Positions 16,523-24,301 of a stretch of 64,000 bases of DNA are shown here, piece after piece (position 1 is the stretch's first letter; the number at the start of each line of letters is the position of its first letter). The position numbers and the translations under genes are program-made. Origin of the DNA: Bin87 sp965197635 (GTDB taxonomy: Bacteria; Chloroflexota; Dehalococcoidia; Lucifugimonadales; UBA3495); NCBI GenBank assembly GCA_965197635.1, contig CBDANN010000008.1:682001-746000 (forward strand). Direction: 5' to 3'. The notes beneath the pieces are model-generated. The model was not told where the DNA came from. It did no database searches and worked only from the letters and a program-made list of their open reading frames with translations.

Positions 16523-18033
16523 TTGCCGGCGACAGGTAACAACAAGATGGGTGCAACCACCGGCGAAGCGGGCGAAGGCCTTTACTATCCTTCATTCGCC
16601 AACCATTGGCACCGATTGAATTTGTACCCGTTGGCGACATGGGTAAATGGTCTGGCTTTCAAAAACATACAATTCAACCCGTCTGGTAAACCGGTTATAA
16701 GAATCTCTGAGATCAAAGGAGGCATCTCGTCACAAACCAATTTCACCGAACAGTCCTTTGACCATTCTGTCCACGTCGAGAACGGAGATTTGCTGTTTGC
16801 TTGGTCCGGTCAACCAGAAACTTCAATCGACGCTTACCGCTGGAACGGCCCCGAGGGTTGGCTGAATCAGCATATATTCAGGGTGACCCCTTCAACCGAG
16901 GTTGACGATGTGTTCTTTTACTACCTGCTCAAATATCTTCATCCGACGTTCGTCGCCATTGCCCGGAACAAGCAAACTACAGGGTTGGGACACGTAACTC
17001 GCCGTGACCTTGAAAACCTGGAAGTAGCGCTACCCTCATTGTCTGAACAACGCTCCATCGCCCAAATCCTTGGTACGCTGGACGACAAGATTGAGTTGAA
17101 CCGCCGGATGAACGAGACACTGGAGCAGATGGCTCATACTTTGTTCAAATCGTGGTTCGTGGACTTCACGCCAGTGTGTGCCAAAATGGACGGGCGGTGG
17201 CAGCGTGGAGAGTTGCTGGCCGGACTGCCAGCCGAGCTATACCACCTGTTTTCGGACTGGCTGGTGCCGTCGATATTGGGTGAGATACCAGATGGATGGA
17301 CGGTTGGTGTATTGGCAGATATGGTGCAACTATTCAGCGGGGGCACTCCGAAAACATCGGTTGGGGAGTACTGGAACGGCAGCATACCTTGGTACACGCC
17401 GAAGGACGCACCTACTCTTTCCAACGTGTTTGCGATCGACACTCAGCGGTACGTGTCTCAATCTGGCGTCGATAACAGCGCCACGCAAGTCCTTCCGGCC
17501 AAAACTACAGTAATCAGCGCACGCGGTACGGTAGGTCGTTTAGCTTGTCTCAGCGAATCAATGGCCATGAACCAAACTTGTTACGGAATTCGCGGTATCG
17601 AAAAGTACCCTGATTGGTTCACTTACTGGAATGTTAGGCAGGCCATTAGTATTACAACGACGGTTGACGAGTACGGACCTTGACTTTGGCCTATGCTAAA
17701 CAGGAACGGTACTCAAATGAGGGTGTCTTTGCGACCCGCTGATACGAAGCTTCAAGCGTGGTTCGCCAAATCCGTCGTTGTAATATTAGTGGGTTGCAAA
17801 TGCGAACGCACGGGACGATTTTCGACACCATAACGCGCCAAACTTTCGAATTGGTTGACGCCGTCGTTCCTCTTCAAGCGTGGTTCGCACCCGCTGTGGC
17901 TGATGCTTTTGAAACGATGGTTGACCCGTATATGAGCCGGATACTTGCCAGTCTTCGGGATTCCCGCCGGGTTGCCTACTTGCGCGATGCACTGTTGCCG
18001 CGGCTGGTGTCGGGCAAGTTGCGGGTGGGGTGA
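16523..18033 (+). pseudogene. hsdS: type I specificity subunit HsdS, split by a 134-bp element
   Basis: DNA-recognition subunit with two target recognition domains. The first TRD runs to about residue 170, followed by the conserved helix LPSLSEQRSIAQILGTLDDK, then the second TRD starting at GEIPDGWTVGVLADMVQLFS. Translation stops at 17683 inside an inserted element (17651-17784). After it, frame 17791-18033 resumes with GLQMRTHGTIFDTITRQTFE and the second helix. Removing the element and one 6-bp copy (140 bases) joins the halves in frame as RQAISGLQMRTHG. The start is a TTG with GGAGG seven bases before it; a later ATG is at 16547. Confidence 0.85.
17645..17790. mobile_element. 134-bp element inserted in hsdS, 6-bp direct repeats
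   Basis: Arms ATTACAACGACGG (from 17651) and CCGTCGTTGTAAT (to 17784) are perfect inverted repeats of 13 bp. ATTAGT flanks both sides (17645-17650, 17785-17790). The arms match those of the 13117-13249 element over 11 bp and the length differs by one base, but the interiors are not visibly related. It carries no transposase, so any movement would need an enzyme supplied in trans. Confidence 0.85.
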
Positions 18034-18116
18034 CTGCGCGGAGTTTGCCCGGCGTCGGGTTGGCGTGATAATCTGCGGCCGGCGGCGATTGGCGACAGAT
18101 TGCAGGTAGATACCGT

Positions 18117-18620
18117 ATGACAACTGACAACCTGCTAACCGAGCGCGACCAGGAGGCGTTACTTTCAATAGCCTACGCCCACGCGGTAGCAGCGAAAGCA
18201 GGCTACATTACCGCCGTGTACGAGAGGGATCGGGACGGCATTGGTATGCGTATCCAGGCCGGCGGCGATATGCGCCCGGCTTTGGAGCTCCAGTTGAAGG
18301 CGACAATTAATTTGAGTGATGCCGGCGACGAATGAGTCCGCTTTCCTTTGCGGCGCCGCAACTACGACCTTTTGCGCATTAGAACCCAAACGCCCCGCCT
18401 GCTGGTAGTACTTGATTTGCCGAATGACCCGGAACAATGGATGACCATTACCCCGAACGAACTGAAGATAAGGCACCGGGCCTACTGGCTGAATCTACTA
18501 GGGTGGGATGAGACCTCCAATAAGGACAACGTCACCGTCCGGATTCCGAAGCGCAACATACTCGACGTTGACGGCTTGCGGGCGTTGATGGAACAGTCAA
18601 AGAGCGGGAGAATCCAATGA
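18117..18620 (+). pseudogene. DUF4365 protein gene with one in-frame TGA
   Basis: The 168-codon frame encodes a DUF4365-type protein: MTTDNLLTERDQEALLSIAY, RDRDGIGMRIQ, ALELQLKATI, then TGA at 18333-18335, then in the same frame VRFPLRRRNYDLLRI, TPRLLVVLDLP, AYWLNLLGWDE and TVRIPKRNILDVDGLRALM. The second half is continuous with the family pattern, so a single nonsense codon divides an otherwise intact gene. The stop overlaps the ATG of the next gene. DUF4365 proteins occur in defence islands; their biochemical role is not established. Confidence 0.7.
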
Positions 18621-19747
18621 GAGCCAACATAAGCGACCGGGCCGCCCTGATGGAGATTTCGCCGACCGCGTTGTCGGCTTACGCCCGCACCGAAGGCTGG
18701 GAACGGGTTGAAACTTACGGCGACCATTCTGACGTGTATGTTGGCGAGCGGCTGCCGGAGATCATCCTGCCGCGTACCAGGCAGTTGGGCGACTATCACA
18801 GTGTCATAGCGCGGTTGATTGAGATTTTCGCGCGGGTTGCCGAGGTTGACGAACTCACGCTTTATCGTGATCTAATTACGGCAGACCGGGACATAGTGCG
18901 AGTGCGGATCGCCGAAGGGGACGGCACAGTTGACCTCGACGAGGGAGCAGACCTCCTTGCCGGGGCGCGCAGTATGCTGCTGGCGACGGCCTGTTCGCTA
19001 CATGACCCCAGGCCGCTTTACCGGGCGGGCGCAAACCGTGAAGCAAGAGACTATTTGAAACAAGTGCGTTTGGGACAAACGGAGCAAGGCAGTTTTGTGG
19101 TTACGCTGATGCCGCCGATAATACCGCCGCCGCTGCAAACGCTGCTCCTGCCAGACCCAGAAAACGACGACGCGCCCGTGGCGCGGCAAGTTACGCGGCG
19201 GTTGGGTGTAGCCTTGACGTCCATCCGACAAGCTGCCGAAAGGGCGGCCAGCGGTGACGCAGAAGCATTCTCAGATGCCGTACCGTCCGGAGCCAGTGCT
19301 AATTTATGCGAGGCACTAGTTCAAATGGTTGAACCGTTTTCTACGCTGGACATCAGCATGACTTGGGCGCGGACGCGCCCGATGCCAACCGCCCGGCAGT
19401 CAGTCAGTTTCGCTAATGACGATGTGTCAATCCTTCGTGAAGCGGCACGGTCGTTCCGCAATCGCGAGCCCAGGTTTGACGTCAGCTTGTTCGGTTCAGT
19501 GTGGCGGCTGAAGCGCGATGACAGCGAGACAGACGGGACTGTAACTTTGCGAGCGTCCGTCGAGGGCAAAATCCGGTCCGTCACAGCTGTTCTGAGCCAG
19601 CCTGACTACAACCTCGCTATTCAGGCGCATAAAGAAAAAGCCCCGGTCATCGCCGAAGGGGACCTAGACAGATTCGGACAGCGGTGGCATTTGCTGAATC
19701 CGCGCATCGTGACAGTGATAACTGACGACGATGCTGAGGATGAATAG
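18617..19747 (+). CDS. unknown protein between hsdS and hsdR
   Basis: Intact 376-aa open frame that I do not recognise. Predicted soluble, mixed alpha/beta, with no membrane segment or catalytic signature that I can point to. It has a proline-rich linker LMPPIIPPPLQTLLLPDPEN near residue 165 and an acidic C-terminus DDDAEDE. Its ATG overlaps the DUF4365 stop (ATGA) and hsdR follows after 5 bases, so it was part of the type I operon. Being intact among ruined neighbours, it is either recently inactivated context or still useful. No function is assigned. Confidence 0.6.
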   Translation: MRANISDRAALMEISPTALSAYARTEGWERVETYGDHSDVYVGERLPEIILPRTRQLGDYHSVIARLIEIFARVAEVDELTLYRDLITADRDIVRVRIAEGDGTVDLDEGADLLAGARSMLLATACSLHDPRPLYRAGANREARDYLKQVRLGQTEQGSFVVTLMPPIIPPPLQTLLLPDPENDDAPVARQVTRRLGVALTSIRQAAERAASGDAEAFSDAVPSGASANLCEALVQMVEPFSTLDISMTWARTRPMPTARQSVSFANDDVSILREAARSFRNREPRFDVSLFGSVWRLKRDDSETDGTVTLRASVEGKIRSVTAVLSQPDYNLAIQAHKEKAPVIAEGDLDRFGQRWHLLNPRIVTVITDDDAEDE

Positions 19748-19752
19748 TAGGC

Positions 19753-22205
19753 GTGACGACGCCCGCGCTCACCGAATCTGACGTAGAGCAGGCCGCCCTG
19801 GCCTGGCTGGAAAGCGTTGGCTGGCAAACCGCGCACGGGCCTGACCTGATGCCCAACGAGCGAGCCGACTACGGCAACGTCATACTTGCCGGCCGCCTCC
19901 GAGACGCCATCGCTCACCTGAACCCCCAACTGCCGGCCAAAGCTTGGGACGATGCCTTCACCAAGCTGACCCGTCCAACGGGATCAAACTTGGTCATCCG
20001 CAACCGGGATTTTCACCGTATGCTGGTGAACGGCGTCACCGTGGAATACCGTACCGAGGACGGCGCGATTCAACGCCCGCATGTACGGTTCGTCAATTTT
20101 GACGACACCACCACCAACGACCTGCTGGCAGTCAACCAGTTCACCGTTACAGAGAACCGGAACACCCGGCGGGCCGACATCGTGCTTTTCGTCAACGGCC
20201 TACCCTTGGGCGTCATTGAGCTCAAGAATCCCGCCGATCCGGACGTCGACATCTGGGACGCTTGGAGCCAGTTGCAAACTTACAAGGATGAATTGCCGAC
20301 GCGGTTTGCCATGAACGATCTGCTGATGGTTTCGGACGGTACGCAGGCTCGGGTCGGCACGCTGACGGCTGGCAAGGAATGGTTCCAGCCTTGGCGCACC
20401 ACCACAGGCGAAAGTTTGGCCGAGTCGAGCGCGCCGGAGTTGCAGGTGATGCTGGAAGGGGTTTGCTCTCCTGACCGGCTTCCTGCCCTGCTCCGTGATT
20501 TCATCGTGTTTGAAGACGACGGGGGCGGGTCGCTGGTCAAGAAGATGGCCGGCTACCACCAGTTTCACGCCGTGCAGGTGGCGGTTCAGGAAACTCTGCG
20601 AGCTGCCGAGATCCATCTATCCGGGCATCACAAGGTGGAGGGGCAAAACCGCGGTGGGTCGGGTCAACGCCCCGGTGGTGAGCCGGGCGACCGGCGCATT
20701 GGCGTTGTGTGGCACACCCAGGGGGCGGGCAAGAGTTTGAGCATGGCCTGTTACGCCGGTGCCATCGCTCGCCATCCAGCCATGGAAAACCCGACAGTCG
20801 TGGTGCTTACGGACCGCAACGACTTGGACGACCAGTTGTTCGGCACCTTCGCTCGCTGCCCAGACCTGTTGGGACAGGAACCTACTCAGGCGGAAACCCG
20901 GGCCGATCTGCGCCGGAAGCTGTCGGTGCAGTCCGGCGGCGTGGTGTTCACCACCATTCAGAAGTTCTTTCCTGAGGAACGGGGAGACACGCACCCCACT
21001 CTCTCCGAACGTCGGAACATAGTGGTCATTGCTGATGAAGCTCATCATAGCCAGTACGACTTCATTGACGGCTACGCCCGGCACATTCGGGACGCCTTGC
21101 CGAACGCTTCGTTCATCGGCTTCACGGGAACGCCTATCGAGCTGGCAGACGCCAGCACCCGAACGGTCTTCGGTGACTACATCAGCATCTACGACATCCG
21201 GCGTTCGGTGGACGACGGTGCCACCGTACCCATCTATTATGAGAGCCGGCTGGCGAAACTTACTCTGGACGAGTCAGCAAGGCCTTCGATTGACCCGGAC
21301 TTCGAGGAAGCCACTGAGGGCGAGGAAATCGAGCGCAAGGAACGGTTGAAAACCAGATGGGCACAACAGGAGGCTTTGGTCGGAGCGGAACCACGCCTCA
21401 AGCAGGTGGCTAAGGACATCGTGGAGCACTTCGAGCAGCGGCTGGAAATGCTGGACGGCAAGGCCATGATCGTCTGCATGAGCCGTCGCATCTGCGTTGA
21501 ACTGTACGAGGAACTGGTCCGTCTACGACCGGACTGGCATGGCGACAAAGACAGTGCGGGCAAAGTAAAGGTGGTCATGACTGGGGCGGCCTCCGACCCG
21601 TCTGGCTGGCAACAGCACATCCGCAACAAGTCGCGTCGTGAAGTGCTGGCCAATCGTTTCCGCGACCCTGAGGATCCGTTTCAGGTGGTGATCGTGAGGG
21701 ACATGTGGCTGACGGGGTTTGACGCGCCCAACCTGCACACGATGTACGTGGACAAGCCGATGCGAGGCCACGGCCTGATGCAGACCATCACCCGCGTCAA
21801 TCGCGTGTTCAAGGACAAACCGGGCGGCCTTGTTGTGGATTACCTGGGCGTTGCCCAAGAGCTGAAGCAGGCCTTGACCACGTACACCGAGAGCGGCGGT
21901 ACCGGCGAAACGGCGATTGATCAAGAGAAAGCAGTGGCCGTCATGCAGGAAAAGTACGAGGTCTGCCGTGGGTTGTTCTACGGCTTCGACTATTCCGACT
22001 GGATGACCGGCAGTCCAGTGCAGCAGCTGAGTTTGCTTCCGGCAGCCTTGGAGCACATTTTGGCCCAGGAGAACGGGAAGGACCGCTGCTTGCAGGCGGT
22101 TCGGGAACTCAGCCAAGCCTTCGCACTAGCTGTGCCGCACGAGGAGACGGTTCTCATCCGAAACGAGGTCGCGTTCTTTCAGGCCATCCGGGCGCAGCTG
22201 CTTAA
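19753..22205 (+). pseudogene. hsdR: type I restriction subunit HsdR, 3' truncated
   Basis: ATP-dependent translocase and nuclease of a type I system, start GTG 19753. The N-terminal PD-(D/E)xK nuclease shows RADIVLFVNGLPLGVIELKN; the helicase shows Walker A HTQGAGKS, DEAHHSQ, the motif III region FIGFTGTP and the motif V region DMWLTGFDAPNLHT. After residue 817 the sequence enters an IS5-type element at 22206, so the C-terminal helical domain that binds the methylase is lost and cannot be found after the second IS. Intact HsdR proteins are normally around 1000 residues. Confidence 0.88.
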
Positions 22206-23066
22206 GAACCTGTCTACGATCTCTGAAATAGGTTACGCTGAGACTATTATCAGGGGAGGGGTAATCATGTCTCATTCCTATCCCAGCGACATCAGTAGGG
22301 AGCAAATCGCCCGTATTCTGCCCACGCTGAAGTCGGCCCGACGCCGGACCAAGCCCCGCATTGTGGACTTGTATGACGTTTTCTGCGGCGTGCTGTATCT
22401 CCTGAAAAGCGGCTGCCAGTGGCGAATGCTGCCGGCGGACTTCCCCGATTGGCGCACTTGTTACCAGTATTTCCGGCAATGGAGCGAGCAGCCCGACCCG
22501 GAGCAGGATTCCATTCTGGAACAAGTCCTAAAAAAAATCGGTTGGCGAGGCCCGACCAAGCAATGGGAGGGAAGAGCAGACCAGCTGCTGCATCGTGGAC
22601 TCCCAGAGCGTCAAGAACACGGACACCGCCGAGCAGAAGGGCTATGACGCGGGCAAAAAGGTGTCCGGAAGCAAGCGTCATATCGCGGTGGACACGCAAG
22701 GATTGCCCCATGCGATACCGGTGACTACCGCCGACGTTACCGATCGGGCGGGGGCTTTGGCGATGTTTGACGAAAACCGGTCCGACCTCAACCGGGTCCA
22801 GAATGTGTTGGTGGACGGTGGTTACATCGGGAAGCCCTTTGCTGCTGCAGTGCAAGGCATATTGGGAGCCGCGGTGGAAGTGGTGAAACGCAACGAACTG
22901 CACACCTTCGTGGTGCTGCCGAAACGATGGGTGGTGGAGCGGTCATTCGCCTGGCTGGAAAAGTGCCGCCGGCTCTGGAAGAACTGTGAAAGGAAGCTCA
23001 ATACCAGCCTGCAAATGGTGGTGCTCGCCTTCATGGTGCTAATCCTCAAAAGATTGTAAACAGGCT
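22206..23066 (+). mobile_element. IS5-family insertion sequence, 861 bp, in hsdR
   Basis: Ends GAACCTGTCTACGATCT (from 22206) and the imperfect complement of GAGCCTGTTTACAATCT (to 23066), flanked by TAA and TTA triplets. The transposase lies in two frames joined at an A8 run. It truncates hsdR, and its right end abuts the next IS with only the triplet TTA between. Confidence 0.8.
22267..23059 (+). CDS. IS5-family transposase, two frames
   Basis: ORFA begins MSHSYPSDISREQIARILPT with the N-terminal domain (LYLLKSGCQWRMLPADFPDW). At AAAAAAAA (22530-22537) the reading must shift forward by one to enter the DDE frame CIVDSQSVKNTDTAEQKGYD, then LVDGGYIGKPF and PKRWVVERSFAWLEKCRRLW. The A8 run is a plausible slippery site, and all three DDE acids are present, so the element may still be active. 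Confidence 0.75.
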
Positions 23067-23146
23067 CTTAGAGGGTGTGTGACAATGGTCTAAAGTGGCG
23101 TCAAGGGTTCTTGAGGTGAGGGCAGGAAGGGCATTAGGCTGGGAGC

Positions 23147-23959
23147 ATGAGCAGAAAACCTTATCCCAGCGATTTGACCGATGCCCAATGGGAAGTGCTA
23201 GCGCCCCTGCTGCCACCCGACTCGTCCCTGGGGCATCCCCGAACCGTGGACCTGCGGGAAGTGGTCAACGGCATCCTGTACGTGTTGCGGGGCGGCATAC
23301 CCTGGCGGCTGATGCCCCACGACCTGCCACCTTGGGGCACGGTCTGGTGGTACTTTCGGAAGTGGCGAGATGATGGGACTTGGGAGCGGGTAGAGGAGGC
23401 CTTGCGTTCCCGGGTTCGGGAAGCCGCCGGACGCGATGCCACGCCCAGCGCGGCCATCATCGACAGCCAATCGGTGAAGACCACGGAAAAAGGGGGCCCA
23501 GAGGCTATGACGCCGGTAAACGGGTTGCTGGACGCAAGCGCCACATCGTAGTGGACACATCGTAGTGGACACATCGTAGTGGACACCATGGGGTTGCTCT
23601 TGGCCGTGGTGGTTCACGCTGCCAATATTCAAGACCGGGATGGGGCCAAGCTGGTGTTGGCCAAACTGCTGGGCCAGTTTCCTCGGTTGCAGGTGATTTG
23701 GGCGGATGCTGGCTACGCCGGCCGGTTGGTGTCGTGGGCCTGGGCCACTGGGGGTTGGCTGCTCACCGTGGTGCGACGGCAACCGGACAGCCACCGATTT
23801 GAGGTGTTGCCCCGACGCTGGGTGCTCGAGCGCACCCTGGCGTGGTTGAGCCGTTGCCGTCGGTTGAGCAAAGACTATGCAGAGCGGACCGAAAGCAGCG
23901 AAGCCTGGGTCCACATTGCCATGGTTCATCTCATGCTCAAAAGGCTCCGGCCTGCTTGA
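23147..23959 (+). pseudogene. IS5-family transposase disrupted by 14-bp triplication
   Basis: Starts MSRKPYPSDLTDAQWEVLAP, then PRTVDLREVVNGILYVLRGG, and the first DDE aspartate in AAIIDSQSVKTTEKGG. At an A5G5 run (about 23488-23498) the frame must shift back by one to read RGYDAGKRVAGRKRHIVVD, possibly programmed. Then the 14-base unit at 23542-23555 is repeated three times in tandem; the 28 extra bases introduce a stop and break the frame. Downstream, MGLLLAVVVHAANIQDRDG, VIWADAGYAGRL and PRRWVLERTLAWLSRCRRL are intact. Confidence 0.75.
23542..23583 (+). repeat. three tandem copies of a 14-bp unit
   Basis: CACATCGTAGTGGA occurs three times head to tail inside the transposase. One copy is expected from the protein sequence (RHIVVDTMG). 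The two extra copies add 28 bases and destroy the frame. Confidence 0.85.
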
Positions 23960-23979
23960 AACCCTTTGTCACACACCCT

Positions 23980-24240
23980 CTAAGAGATGAAGGCGTAATC
24001 GGGCGCGAGAACGGTATCCGGGGCAAGTTGGAAGCCGGTTTCCGCCATGCGACTCGTACCAAGGCGATTCTGCCTGACGAATCCCCCTACTGTAACCGTA
24101 AATTCCGCACCCACAAATCCATGGTCGTCCCCGGCTGGCGGCATTTCAAAAAGTTCCCCCTCGATAAGTTCACGCCGCTTGCCGTCGTCGGGAATGGCCA
24201 TCAACTCGTCGGCGGTGATGAGTCTTTTGGCGGTGGTCAT
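23980..24240 (-). pseudogene. Uma2-family nuclease-like gene, 3' truncated by IS
   Basis: Reads MTTAKRLITADELMAIPDDG, KRRELIEGELFEMPPAGDDH, then VLAPDYAFIS, the last being the PD of the Uma2 (DUF820) restriction-endonuclease-like fold. It then runs into the IS end at 23980 and stops. The C-terminal half with the E-x-K region is gone. It differs in sequence from the five-copy array at 34.3 kb, belonging to another Uma2 branch. Confidence 0.75.
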
Positions 24241-24301
24241 GGCCTCGCCTCCAAGTTGGACAAACCGTTGGGAGTAAGCACAGTATAGCGTGTGGGGAGA
24301 G

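Larger units (their letters stand above)
23070..23980 (+). mobile_element. IS5-family insertion sequence, 911 bp
   Basis: Inverted ends GAGGGTGTGTGACAATGG and the complement of GAGGGTGTGTGACAAAGG, flanked by TTA on the left (shared with the previous IS) and TAA on the right. The same ends bound the remnant at 10900 and the 155-bp MITE at 30937, so this is the family's longest copy here. On its right it truncates a Uma2-like gene. Confidence 0.85.
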
